From CAYVUV01 sp964455095 (lineage in GTDB: Bacteria; Desulfobacterota; Binatia; HRBIN30; CADEER01), in NCBI GenBank assembly GCA_964455095.1, contig CAYVUV010000404.1, forward strand, positions 1 to 64,000: 64,000 bases of DNA, read 5' to 3'. Below the pieces are notes generated by a model that saw nothing but the letters and a program-made list of their open reading frames with translations, did not search any database and had not been told where the DNA came from. Shown one piece after another: positions 24,276 to 32,571 of the stretch. A program made the position numbers and the translations under genes. Within the stretch, counting starts at the first letter, position 1. Each line of letters begins with the position of its first letter.

Positions 24276-26624
24276 ATGGTGCACCGAACTGCGCTCGGTC
24301 TTGTCCTCGCGGCCCTGCCGCTGCTGGCTGCCTGCAACGGCGGCGACGACGACGGACCGGCGCGCGCGCCGACCGCTACCGCGGTTGCGGCCACCGAGAC
24401 GGTTGCGCCGACATCGACGCGCATCCCGTCTGCCACTGCGACCGCCACCGCGACGCGGACGGCCACGCCGACCGCGACGGCGACGCCGACCAACACGCCG
24501 GTGACGCTCGTTGGCGAGCTCAGCGCGACGGGCATCGGGCGTTACCTCGGCATCGAGCCGCCGGCGAAGCAGCAGAACGGGGACGTCGAAGAGTACGTGT
24601 ATCCCGCCGACCCCAACGGGCCGATCTGCCTCGGTGGGACCCCGTTCCAGGTCAACGTGCGGCGCGGCACGTCGAACAACGTATTGCTCTACCTGCAGGG
24701 CGGGGGTGCGTGCTGGAACGCGGCAACCTGTTGGGGGACGCCGATTGCCAAAGCGACGTCGGAGTCGGGGATCGGCTCGGGTCTCGGCGCCCTGGACGGC
24801 GACAATCCCGCCAACCCGTTCGCCGACTGGACGGTCGTCTTCGGCTCGTACTGCGACGGCTCGGTGTGGTCGGGCGACAACGCGCTCCAGTACGGCGGCC
24901 GGCAGACGTATCACCACGGCCTGCAGAACCTCTCGGCCGCGGTCAGCCTCATGCAGCGCGAGTTCCCCAACCCCGATCAGATCATCGTCGCCGGCGAGAG
25001 CGCCGGCGGCTACGGCACGTTCGCGGGATACGCCGTGACGCGCCTGGCCTATCCGGACAAGCCGATCCTGGTGCTGAACGATTCCGGACCCGGGCTGCAG
25101 AATCCGGCCGATCCCGGGCCGGCGGCCGAGCGCGACGCCAACTGGAAGTACCGCGAGTCCATCCCGGCGAGTTGCGAGAGCTGCGGCGAGCAGATCACCT
25201 ATCTCAGCGAGTGGGCGCTCGAACGCGACCCGACATTGCGCGTCGCCTACTTCAACTACCTGAGCGACCCGATCCTGATGTTCCTGCTGAACATTCCGGG
25301 CGACGGCTTCGAGACCCTGCTGCGCGAGGTCACCGACGGGATCCACGACCGCCAGCCGACCCGCTTCAAGCGCTTCCTCGCCCAGGGAGTCAGCCACACG
25401 CTCATGCAGTCGCCGAAGTTCTACGAACAGACCATCGACCTGACGACGGTGCGCGACTGGACGGCCGACTTCGTCAGCGACGGGCCGGCGTGGCAGGACC
25501 TGATCGAGGCGTTCAACCCGTTCAAGAAGGCCGGCTACACCAGCGCGACATATGCGCGCGACGACATGTGGTTGTGCCGGCCGGGGGCTGCCAACGACCA
25601 GTGTCTCACCAACAACATCGACGCCACCGCTATCCAACCCGATCTCTCGCTCGTCGTCGAACCGTACGCGCCGGCGGCACAGACGCCGCCGATCGACTGC
25701 TTCTACGTCTACCCCACGGTCGATCTCTCGCCGATCCCCGGCAACCACACCGACTTCTCCGACATCCACCCGATGCTCGACCCGCTGCTCAACCAGGCGT
25801 CGCGTTTCACGCGTACCTGCCGAGTCTTCGCCCCGCTCTACCGCCAGGTGACGATCGGCACCTTCCTCAACGACACGCCGGAGCGCCAGCAGTACTTCGA
25901 CACCGCGTACGGTGACGTCGACGATGCGTTCAAGCACTACATGGCGCACGAGAACAACGGTCGCCCGTTCATCGTCATGGGCCACTCGCAGGGCACGGCC
26001 ATGGCGACGCAGCTGCTGCAGCAGTACTTCGATGACGAACCACGGCTGCGCGCGCGCCTGGTGGCGGGGCTGCTGATCGGCGGCTCGGTGTACGTTCCCG
26101 ACGGCGCCATCGTCGGGGGCAGCTTCGCGAACCTGCCGCTGTGCACCAATGCCGACGAAGTCGGGTGTATCATCGCCTACCGCACGTATGCCGACGGCTA
26201 TCCGCCCGCTGCCGGCTCAAACGTCGTCGGCCCCGACGGGTTCGACACCGCGTGCACCAACCCCGCCGCGCTCGGCGGCGGCGCCGCGAACTTCAGCGAG
26301 ACGTATCTGCCGCTGTTCGCCAACCAGGCGATCTTCGACGTCGGCGTCGTCCCCGACCCGCGCATCGAGACGCCCTTCGCGCTCTACCGCGACCTCTACC
26401 GAGGTGAGTGCGTGCGCGACGACCAGAACCGCAGCTACCTGAAGATCAGTACGGCGCCCGGTGCCGGCGATCAGCGCCAGAACCTGATCCCCTTCGACCA
26501 CATCCTGTTCCTGCCCTCGTTCCTGGGCACCCACGTGCTCGACTACAACTTCCCCCTCGGCGAGCTCGTCGAGCTCGCCGAGCGCAAGTCGGCCGCCTTC
26601 CGCGCCGCCGGCACTGTGCCGTAA
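24276..26624 (+). CDS. Lipoprotein fusing a pectin-acetylesterase/Notum-like domain to a DUF3089 hydrolase
   Basis: A 782-aa predicted outer-membrane lipoprotein. The signal peptide ends LLAAC (Cys20), followed by a Thr/Ala/Pro-rich spacer to about residue 75. Domain one (about 80-420) resembles the pectin acetylesterase/Notum family: LYLQGGGACWNAATCWG, FGSYCDGSVWSGDN and the nucleophile elbow GESAGGYG with Ser242. Domain two (about 475-770) matches DUF3089: CFYVYPTVDL, then a Cys-containing stretch and GHSQGT with Ser571. Both are alpha/beta hydrolases with serine nucleophiles. Family knowledge suggests esterase activity on acylated polymers or lipids. The ATG at 24276 follows AAGGAG seven bases upstream. 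The fusion is unusual; see findings. Confidence 0.82.
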   Translation: MVHRTALGLVLAALPLLAACNGGDDDGPARAPTATAVAATETVAPTSTRIPSATATATATRTATPTATATPTNTPVTLVGELSATGIGRYLGIEPPAKQQNGDVEEYVYPADPNGPICLGGTPFQVNVRRGTSNNVLLYLQGGGACWNAATCWGTPIAKATSESGIGSGLGALDGDNPANPFADWTVVFGSYCDGSVWSGDNALQYGGRQTYHHGLQNLSAAVSLMQREFPNPDQIIVAGESAGGYGTFAGYAVTRLAYPDKPILVLNDSGPGLQNPADPGPAAERDANWKYRESIPASCESCGEQITYLSEWALERDPTLRVAYFNYLSDPILMFLLNIPGDGFETLLREVTDGIHDRQPTRFKRFLAQGVSHTLMQSPKFYEQTIDLTTVRDWTADFVSDGPAWQDLIEAFNPFKKAGYTSATYARDDMWLCRPGAANDQCLTNNIDATAIQPDLSLVVEPYAPAAQTPPIDCFYVYPTVDLSPIPGNHTDFSDIHPMLDPLLNQASRFTRTCRVFAPLYRQVTIGTFLNDTPERQQYFDTAYGDVDDAFKHYMAHENNGRPFIVMGHSQGTAMATQLLQQYFDDEPRLRARLVAGLLIGGSVYVPDGAIVGGSFANLPLCTNADEVGCIIAYRTYADGYPPAAGSNVVGPDGFDTACTNPAALGGGAANFSETYLPLFANQAIFDVGVVPDPRIETPFALYRDLYRGECVRDDQNRSYLKISTAPGAGDQRQNLIPFDHILFLPSFLGTHVLDYNFPLGELVELAERKSAAFRAAGTVP

Positions 26625-26637
26625 GGAGGGAAACAGC

Positions 26638-27036
26638 TCACCAGATGGTGGGCACGTGTGCGTACTCCAGGATCCTGCGGTCGGCCGTGACCACCGGGGC
26701 CGCCAGCACGCGGGCGGTGGCGACGATGATCTGATCGGCGGGGTCGCCGTGGAACAATCCCGGCAGCTCGGTGCTTTCGACGCAGATCTGGGGCGTGAGC
26801 GGCTGCAGCGTGACGCCCTCGGCGCGCACCGCCCGGTCGATCCACTCCCGACACGGGATGGCGAAGCGCAGCTTGGCCTTCTGCACCAGTTTGGCGACCT
26901 CCCAGGCGGAGAAGACCGACACTACCAAACCGCCGCGGCGGCGCTCGCGTTGGATCGCTTCGGACGCGCCTGCCGACAGCTTCTCCGGTTCAGCACAGAA
27001 CCAGATCCACGCACAGGTATCGAGAACGGCGGCCAT
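26638..27036 (-). CDS. vapC: PIN-domain toxin (VapC-like)
   Basis: A 132-aa PIN-domain ribonuclease. The first catalytic acid is in AAVLDTCAWIWF (D6), with further acids in SAWEVAKL (E45) and FHGDPADQIIVATA (D98, D101), matching the four-acid Mg2+ site of VapC proteins. These enzymes cleave specific RNAs, often tRNA, when freed from the antitoxin. Its ATG directly follows the antitoxin stop codon (TGA then ATG), so translation is coupled. The Trp in the first motif and the FHGDPADR-like segment place it in the PIN group close to MtVapC-like toxins paired with Phd-type antitoxins. The pair appears intact. Confidence 0.88.
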   Translation of the reverse strand: MAAVLDTCAWIWFCAEPEKLSAGASEAIQRERRRGGLVVSVFSAWEVAKLVQKAKLRFAIPCREWIDRAVRAEGVTLQPLTPQICVESTELPGLFHGDPADQIIVATARVLAAPVVTADRRILEYAHVPTIW

Positions 27037-27261
27037 TCACTCCCCTGCGTCCCAGGATTCACCGGTCGAGAATATATCCTCCGCCTCGTAGAGAATCGTT
27101 CCGCGCAGGCTCGCACGCTTGGTCTCGGCGCCAATCGGTACGACTCGAACCAGCGGCTTACCGCGTTTGGTCACCGTCACCGGCACCCCGTCCTTGCTCA
27201 CCGTATCCATGATCTTGAGGCACGCGTTCTTGAACTCGCCGGCTGGAACCGTCTTCTCCAT
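27037..27261 (-). CDS. vapB: Phd/YefM-type antitoxin
   Basis: A 74-aa antitoxin. The N-terminal domain (EKTVPAGEFKNACLKIMDTV, then VPVTVTKRGKPLVRVVP) is the Phd/YefM DNA-binding fold; the acidic C-terminal part (LYEAEDIFSTGESWDAGE) would wrap the toxin. The ATG at 27261 follows GGGGAGA. An upstream in-frame alternative (27288) lacks a good binding site. About 30 bases upstream lies a perfect 16-bp palindrome, the likely operator through which the antitoxin, alone or with the toxin, represses its own transcription. The toxin gene follows with no gap. Confidence 0.88.
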   Translation of the reverse strand: MEKTVPAGEFKNACLKIMDTVSKDGVPVTVTKRGKPLVRVVPIGAETKRASLRGTILYEAEDIFSTGESWDAGE

Positions 27262-27292
27262 GGGTCTCCCCTGGCGATTGATGGCCACTACT

Positions 27293-27308
27293 TATGGCTA
27301 TAGCCATA
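27293..27308. promoter_or_regulatory. Perfect palindromic operator upstream of the VapBC-type pair
   Basis: TATGGCTATAGCCATA is its own reverse complement over all 16 bases. It lies 31 bases upstream of the antitoxin ATG, where Phd-type antitoxins usually bind to repress their promoter, and sits in the only AT-rich patch of this gap. Binding is inferred, not shown. Confidence 0.7.
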
Positions 27309-27414
27309 GTATTGCGCCATTGAGATCTTCGCAACGCTGCCGCGCCTGCGCCCGGCGTTGCGTTGGCACCGGGGCGAGGGTACTCGTGCAGGTGAGTTAC
27401 TGGAGGGGGCGCGC

Positions 27415-28836
27415 GTGTTCGGACGATGGCAGGGCCTGCGGCAGCACAGCTCGTGGGTCGCCGTGGTTCTGCTCGCTTCCGCCGCGCTCGGCTACATACA
27501 CGCGCGCCCGCAGTGGCGGGAGCTCAAGGTCGTCCAGCACGACGTCAAGCATCTGTACGCCTACGTGCCGGCCGCCTTCATCTATCATGACTTGAGCTTC
27601 GCTTTTGCGCGCCGCCCGCCGCCGGGCGTGGGACCCTTTCTCGGGCTGATCGATGCCAAGAACGGCGCCCAGGTGCCGAAGACGGTGGGCGGAACGGCCG
27701 TCCTGTACACGCCTTTCTTCTTGGTGGCGCATGCGGCGGCCAAGATCTTCGGCATCGAAGCGAACGGCTATTCCTGGATCTATCACTACTTCATCGCGTT
27801 TGGCGCGGTGACCTATGCCGCACTTGGTCTCTTCATCCTGCGCGGCGTCCTCGTCGCCAGCTTCGCCGAGGATGTCGTCGGCCTGACGTTGATCGCGCTG
27901 TTCGCGGGCACCAACCTCTTCTACTACACCGCGGTCGAGAGCGGCATGACGCATGTCCACAGCTTCTTCCTGTTCGCGCTCTTCGTGCACCTCACGATCA
28001 AGTGGCACGCGCGGCCGCGCTGGCGGTTGGCGCTCGGGCTCGGCGCGACGCTCGGCCTGATCACCCTGGTGCGGCCGACCAGCGCTGTTGTCGTGCTGGT
28101 GTTCCTGTTCTACCGCCCCGGCGCACTCGGCCCCTGGCGCAGCAAGCTCGCGCTGATGCGGCGCAATGCCCTGCCGCTGTTCGCCGCCCTGCTGGTCGCC
28201 TTCGCCGTCGTGATTCCGCAGCTGGTCTTCTGGAAGCTCAACACCGGACAGTGGCTCTTCCAATCGTACGGCAACGAGGGGTTCTTCTTCTCCCGGCCGC
28301 ACATCGTCGACGGGCTCTTCAGCTACCGCAAGGGCCTGCTCGTCTACAGCCCGCTCATGTCCCTCGCCCTGGCCGGGATCGTTCTGCTGTGGCGGCGGCA
28401 GCGCGAATGGTTCTGGGCGGTCGCGGCCTTCACGGCCGTCAACCTCTACGTCGTGTTCTCGTGGTGGTGCTGGTGGTACGGCGGCAGCTACGGCATGCGG
28501 GCGCTGATCGAATCGTACGCGATCTGGGCGCTGCCGATGGCGGCGACGATCGAACGGCTGTGGTCCGGCGGGCCCTTGCGGCGCCACCTGACGGTCGGCG
28601 TGATCGGCATCCTGGTCTGCCTCAATCTGTTTCAGATCGAGCAATACCGGCGGGCGATCATCCACTGGGACTCGATGACCAGGCAGGCCTATTGGACCGT
28701 GTTCCTCAGCCGGCGCTGGCCGGCGCACTACGAAACGCTGCTGCAGACGCCCGACTACGACCGCGCCGTACGCGGCGAGGACGAGTACGGAGACCATAGC
28801 GGTCGCAACAGTGACCCAGCCGTGACCGTCCAGTGA
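27415..28836 (+). CDS. Multi-pass membrane protein, GT-C glycosyltransferase-like
   Basis: A 473-aa inner-membrane protein with roughly 10-12 hydrophobic helices. A first-loop acidic residue (KVVQHDVKHLY), a large early luminal loop rich in Gly/Pro, and a late loop with WWCWWYGGSYGMRALIES resemble dolichyl-phosphate-mannose- or ArnT-like GT-C enzymes, which transfer sugars from lipid-phosphate donors to envelope acceptors. The WW...YGGSYGxR segment is common in uncharacterised bacterial GT-C-like families. The start is taken as GTG 27415, which follows GGAGGGGG; an earlier in-frame start would add 19 unlikely residues. The acceptor and donor are unknown. Confidence 0.68.
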   Translation: MFGRWQGLRQHSSWVAVVLLASAALGYIHARPQWRELKVVQHDVKHLYAYVPAAFIYHDLSFAFARRPPPGVGPFLGLIDAKNGAQVPKTVGGTAVLYTPFFLVAHAAAKIFGIEANGYSWIYHYFIAFGAVTYAALGLFILRGVLVASFAEDVVGLTLIALFAGTNLFYYTAVESGMTHVHSFFLFALFVHLTIKWHARPRWRLALGLGATLGLITLVRPTSAVVVLVFLFYRPGALGPWRSKLALMRRNALPLFAALLVAFAVVIPQLVFWKLNTGQWLFQSYGNEGFFFSRPHIVDGLFSYRKGLLVYSPLMSLALAGIVLLWRRQREWFWAVAAFTAVNLYVVFSWWCWWYGGSYGMRALIESYAIWALPMAATIERLWSGGPLRRHLTVGVIGILVCLNLFQIEQYRRAIIHWDSMTRQAYWTVFLSRRWPAHYETLLQTPDYDRAVRGEDEYGDHSGRNSDPAVTVQ

Positions 28837-28874
28837 CAGGCCCTCTGACACAATGACTCCGAGGGTTTGCATCC

Positions 28875-29957
28875 ATGACAACGACAAGTCGCAGTATGTT
28901 CGAGCAATCGTCCGTCCAGGAATACGCCCGCGAGCTCCGTCAGCATCTCCCGGCCGCAATATTTCAGCCGGTGCCCGGGCGCGCCGCGTGGCTGCCGGTG
29001 CACGTGGCGGTCATCGCCGCTCTTGCCGTGTTCGTCGTCGCGGCCGCGCCGTCCTGGCCCATCGCGCTGGGCTGTGCGTTGGTGGCCGGGCACAGCTGGG
29101 CCTGCCTGGCCTTCTTGGCGCACGAAACGCTGCACCACGCGGTGGTCAAGAGCCGCCTGCTCGAGCGAGTGATCGGGTATTTCGGTCTGGGGATCTTCTG
29201 CCTCTCGCCGACGCTCTGGACCGCCTGGCACAACCAGGCCCACCACGGCAACACCGGTAACCCCGCGCTCGACCCGGACGGCTTCGGCACCCTGAGTACA
29301 TGGCAGGCCAGCGCCGGCGATCGCGCCGTCGAGAGCCTCTCGCCCGGATCGCGCCACAAGCGCAGTTTGTTCTTCCTGCCCTTCACGTTCTCGGTGCACT
29401 CGGCCGTCGTTCTGCTGAACCACAGCCAGCGCGACAACTACTACGAGCGCGTCTCGCGCCGGGTGGTGTACGCCGAGACCGCCGCCATGCTGGCATTCTG
29501 GCTCGCCGTCTTCTTCCTGGCCGGCGCCTGGAGCTTTCTCTTCATCTATGTGGTGCCGGTGCTGGTCGCCAATGCGATCACCATGTCGTACATCGCCACC
29601 AACCATTTCTTGAGCTCGCTCACCGAGATCAACGACCCCTTGGCCAACTCGCTCTCGGTGCGCAATCCGCATTGGCTGGAGCGGATGCACTTCCAGTTCG
29701 GCTATCACGTCGAGCACCACGTGTTCCCGACGCTCAACGGCCGCCATGCTCCGCTGGTGCGCGAGGCGATGGTGCGACTGTACGGCGAGCGTTACCTCAG
29801 TCTGCCGCATGCGCGCGCGTTGCAGTTGCTCTACACGCGCCCCAAGTTGCACGTCACGGCCGACACGCTGATCGATCCGCGCACGATGCAATCCTTTCGC
29901 ACCCTCGCTCCCGGCGCGATGACGATGGAGGCCGTGAGCGCGCCGCCCGCGGCGTAA
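28875..29957 (+). CDS. Membrane fatty acid desaturase
   Basis: A 360-aa membrane di-iron enzyme. The three histidine boxes are present: AHETLHH (HExxHH type), WHNQAHH, and YHVEHHVFP near residue 280. A fourth His in IATNHFLSS fits the family. Four or more hydrophobic helices surround them. The enzyme should introduce a double bond, or perform a related oxidation such as carotenoid or sphingolipid modification, using O2 and an electron donor that is not encoded nearby. It starts 38 bases after the GT-C-like gene on the same strand, so the two may be co-transcribed. The ATG is at 28875. A family B palindrome follows the gene. Confidence 0.9.
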   Translation: MTTTSRSMFEQSSVQEYARELRQHLPAAIFQPVPGRAAWLPVHVAVIAALAVFVVAAAPSWPIALGCALVAGHSWACLAFLAHETLHHAVVKSRLLERVIGYFGLGIFCLSPTLWTAWHNQAHHGNTGNPALDPDGFGTLSTWQASAGDRAVESLSPGSRHKRSLFFLPFTFSVHSAVVLLNHSQRDNYYERVSRRVVYAETAAMLAFWLAVFFLAGAWSFLFIYVVPVLVANAITMSYIATNHFLSSLTEINDPLANSLSVRNPHWLERMHFQFGYHVEHHVFPTLNGRHAPLVREAMVRLYGERYLSLPHARALQLLYTRPKLHVTADTLIDPRTMQSFRTLAPGAMTMEAVSAPPAA

Positions 29958-29995
29958 GCGAGAGGGGTCCGGTTTCTCGCGGAGGCTCTTCTCCG

Positions 29996-30122
29996 GCCTC
30001 CTCCCCCTCGACGGGGGAGGATCGAGGTGGGGGTGTTCAACGATCCGCCACCGCAGTGGAGCCGCTGACGCGGATTGTCTAATTACCCCCCATCCCAACC
30101 TTCCCCCGCAAGGGGGGAAGGC
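29996..30122. repeat. Palindromic intergenic repeat, family B (second copy)
   Basis: Two inverted hairpin arms, CCTCCCCCTCGACGGGGGAGG-like and CCTTCCCCCGCAAGGGG-like, flank about 55 unique bases. The order is reversed relative to the copy at 17104-17193. The element sits between the convergent ends of the desaturase and DUF5666 genes, where it could also terminate transcription from both sides. Confidence 0.72.
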
Positions 30123-30174
30123 TTCCGGACTCTTGTCTGCGACGGGTGTGATTCTCGTCTTTCCGCAAGCGAAC

Positions 30175-31473
30175 TTACGGACGCCCGGGCCGCTCCGGGC
30201 GTGGCGGCCGATCGGGAATTGCGGGCCGATCGGGCAGGTTGGGTCGCTCGATGCGGGGCGGGCGCTCCGGTAGATCGACGGCGGCCGGCCGATCGGGCCG
30301 ATCGGGCCGGTCCGGCCGGTCGGGACGGGCCGGAACATCCACGCTGCGTCCGTCGGGAGGTCGTGCGGGCATCGCGTCGGCGCCGGCCGGCCTCGGGCGC
30401 TCGCCTGGCTGACTGCGCGGGTCACGCACGGCGCCGGGCCGCCAACTCCTGGGGTCGCCTTCGCGCTGCGGCGGCGACGGGCGCTCGGCGAGCGCGCCGA
30501 TGCGCTCGACGACGAGGCGGCCGTTCTCGACCACGGCCTGGACACGGACGCGGGCGTCCCGCGCGACTTCGGGCAGCGCGTCGGCCGGCGCGGAGCGCGG
30601 CGTGTCGAGGACGAAGGCACCGACTCTCAGCTGACCGGCAGGCTCGCGTCTCGCATACCCTTCGATATCGAGTCGCGTGACGCGGCCGTCGAAAGGAATG
30701 CGCGGCATCGACTCGATGGCGGTACCCTGGAGCGCCTCGCCGTCCCAATAACCGGCGACGCGAATCTCGTCCCCCACCGACACGGGCGCTGTCCCCTCGC
30801 CGCGCACGGGCGTGCGGCCGAGCACCAGTCCCTGCGGCCCGACCTCCGTGACGGGTCCGGCGACGTGGGAAAGACCCGCCTCAGCGCGAGCGATGCGTGA
30901 GGCGACAATGACGCCGTCGCCGCGGCGCATGCCGCTGACCTGCACGAAAGCTCCCAGCGCGTAGTCGGCTGATACTCCCGCATCGGCGTTCGGCAGCTGT
31001 ACGGTCTGGCCGATGACGTCGATCTCGCCGTGCTCGATGTCGAGGCGCGTCACCGGTCCGGCGACGACATGGTACACCGCGATCTGCTGCGCGCGCACCT
31101 CGGACCCGGTGCCGGCCGCCATCACCTCCACCACCTGGCCGACCGCCAGCTGATCGGCGGCGGCGGGCTGGCCGTCCACCTGCACCGTACTCTGCGCATC
31201 ATAGTGGATCTCGACGCCGCCGACGCAGATGCTGGCGAAGCCGGTGATCGTGCCGATGATGCCGGTGTCGCCGCGCGAAATACCGGTGCCGCCGATGCCG
31301 CTGTCGTCCTGGTCGGGCGCCATCGGCCGCGCGCCCGTACCGCCGATGCCGCCTTCGTCGGGCCGCGGCTTGCCGCCGCCGGCGCAGTTGTTGGCTGCCC
31401 ATGCCGCGCCCGGCATCGCGCAGCAGACGAGCAGTGCCAGCGCCAGGGCCCCGCCGCGCCTACGACTGGCCAT
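30175..31473 (-). CDS. Secreted DUF5666-type repeat protein with RPD-rich tail
   Basis: A 432-aa exported protein. A signal peptide (LALALLVCCAMPGAAWA) is followed by two GIGGTG motifs and then several small beta-rich repeats of the DUF5666 type (GTITGFASICVGGVEIHYDA, then VGQVVEVMAAG; ...; VGDEIRVAGYWDG). The C-terminal 100 residues are low complexity with runs of Asp-Arg-Pro. DUF5666 modules look like OB-fold-related cell-envelope domains with unknown ligands. Its ATG lies inside the end of the DUF6502 gene (14-base overlap), so the two are translated together. It is probably periplasmic or surface-bound. The low-complexity tail may be disordered. Confidence 0.82.
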   Translation of the reverse strand: MASRRRGGALALALLVCCAMPGAAWAANNCAGGGKPRPDEGGIGGTGARPMAPDQDDSGIGGTGISRGDTGIIGTITGFASICVGGVEIHYDAQSTVQVDGQPAAADQLAVGQVVEVMAAGTGSEVRAQQIAVYHVVAGPVTRLDIEHGEIDVIGQTVQLPNADAGVSADYALGAFVQVSGMRRGDGVIVASRIARAEAGLSHVAGPVTEVGPQGLVLGRTPVRGEGTAPVSVGDEIRVAGYWDGEALQGTAIESMPRIPFDGRVTRLDIEGYARREPAGQLRVGAFVLDTPRSAPADALPEVARDARVRVQAVVENGRLVVERIGALAERPSPPQREGDPRSWRPGAVRDPRSQPGERPRPAGADAMPARPPDGRSVDVPARPDRPDRPDRPDRPAAVDLPERPPRIERPNLPDRPAIPDRPPRPERPGRP

Positions 31474-32341
31474 CTTCCGGGTCCTCGTCCTCGGTGGGCG
31501 GCACTGCCTGATCCTCGCTGAACAGATAGAGGCCGAAGTTGAAGCGCCGTGATGCGCTCGGCTGCCCGGCGTCCTGGCGCTGCAGGCGCAGCGCCTTCGC
31601 GTTGAGCTCCTGCAGCACCTCCATGCCGCGCCGCTGCGCCAGCTCGGCGAGCTCGGCGACGGCGGCCGGGCCGAGGTTGTTGTAATTCACGCTGCGCTCG
31701 AAGAGGGGGGGCGTCTCGCCGAGCATGTTGTGCACCGCCGCTGCCAGGTGGTCGTGCAGATTGCGTCCGAAGAAATACGTCATCTCCTCGGAGCCCTCGC
31801 GCGGAATGAACGCTTGAACCTCGAGGCAGACGCGGTCCTGCTCATCGATCCGCGCGATGCCGAGGCGCAGCCACTCGTCGAGGACCACGCGCGGGCGGAT
31901 GTCGGTGTTGATCGACCGCACCAGCGATTCGAAGGTGTGGGGTTCGTTCGCCGACGCCAGGCGCGGCAGCGGACGCGGCGCCCCGTTCTCGTCGAGGTAC
32001 TCGGGCAGCGCCGTCCAGCGCCCGATCAGTTGCGAGCCGAGGGACGCGGCGCGCGGCGGCGCCGACACGTCTCGGGGCTGATGGCGCAGGCGGCGCACGT
32101 CTTTGCGGTGCACGCCGGTCAGCAAGGTAATCCGACTGTCGCTCTGCGGCCGGCCGCTGACCGGAAACTCCTTCACCGCGACGTCGATGAAGAGCCCGCG
32201 CAGGATATTGGCGACGAACGGGAACGGCAGCGAACGGGCGATCGCCAGGCGCACCAACGGGCGCAGGATGCGCCGCAAACTGGCGATCAAGCTCTCCGAC
32301 CCCACCGGAGCCGGAGTGTTTTCACCTGATACTTCAGTCAC
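31460..32341 (-). CDS. DUF6502-like protein
   Basis: A protein of about 293 aa resembling the DUF6502 family. An N-terminal helix (SLIASLRRILRPLVRLAIAR) is followed by FIDVAVKEF, a segment LLTGVHRKDVRRLR and a C-terminal helical region (VAELAELAQRRGMEVLQEL). The LTGVHRKDV segment within a helical domain suggests nucleic-acid binding, but the function is not established. The start is uncertain: GTG 32341 is chosen because any earlier start would translate through the operator region; a later GTG at about 32299 is possible. It overlaps the DUF5666 gene. It is divergent from the Cys-rich gene across three dyad repeats and may be the repressor that binds them (inference). Confidence 0.7.
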   Translation of the reverse strand: MTEVSGENTPAPVGSESLIASLRRILRPLVRLAIARSLPFPFVANILRGLFIDVAVKEFPVSGRPQSDSRITLLTGVHRKDVRRLRHQPRDVSAPPRAASLGSQLIGRWTALPEYLDENGAPRPLPRLASANEPHTFESLVRSINTDIRPRVVLDEWLRLGIARIDEQDRVCLEVQAFIPREGSEEMTYFFGRNLHDHLAAAVHNMLGETPPLFERSVNYNNLGPAAVAELAELAQRRGMEVLQELNAKALRLQRQDAGQPSASRRFNFGLYLFSEDQAVPPTEDEDPEDGQS

Positions 32342-32433
32342 GTGGAAACTTTTACCACAACAAAAAAAGAAAAACCATTGACGCGGGAAAGATTCCCACG
32401 TAGCCTCTATCTCGCGTGGAACATATTCCCACA
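32341..32433. promoter_or_regulatory. Three copies of a 19-bp dyad (operator array)
   Basis: Copies at 32341-32359 (CGTGGAAACTTTTACCACA), 32382-32400 (CGCGGGAAAGATTCCCACG) and 32415-32433 (CGTGGAACATATTCCCACA) follow the dyad CGTGGGAA-N3-TTCCCACG. Start-to-start spacings are 41 and 33 bases. The middle copy overlaps a promoter spacer; the first abuts the predicted DUF6502 start. The arrangement is typical of a repressor controlling a divergent pair. Confidence 0.72.
32378..32406 (+). promoter_or_regulatory. Candidate sigma-70 promoter for the Cys-rich gene
   Basis: TTGACG (32378-32383) and TAGCCT (32401-32406) are separated by exactly 17 bases, all of which lie within the middle dyad. An A-rich stretch just upstream (about 32359-32377) could act as an UP element. 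A bound repressor would block polymerase. The -10 match is weak. Confidence 0.45.
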
Positions 32434-32456
32434 TCAGATTTGAGAAGGAGGCGCAC

Positions 32457-32501
32457 ATGGACGGCTCAACTGGCTGTGGCGGGCCGCTCGACTACGGCTG
32501 A
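32457..32501 (+). CDS. 14-codon leader open reading frame
   Basis: ATG at 32457 follows an excellent AAGGAGG site (32444-32450) at ideal spacing and encodes MDGSTGCGGPLDYG before TGA at 32499. It begins about 50 bases after the predicted promoter and ends 70 bases before the Cys-rich gene. The strong ribosome-binding site argues for translation. A leader-peptide role is possible, but no obvious attenuator is seen. Confidence 0.42.
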   Translation: MDGSTGCGGPLDYG

Positions 32502-32571
32502 CAGCGCTGGATGCGCTGCAACGGGTCGAACGAAAACCAATCGATGTCCGAGACGAATGAAGGAGCATCAC

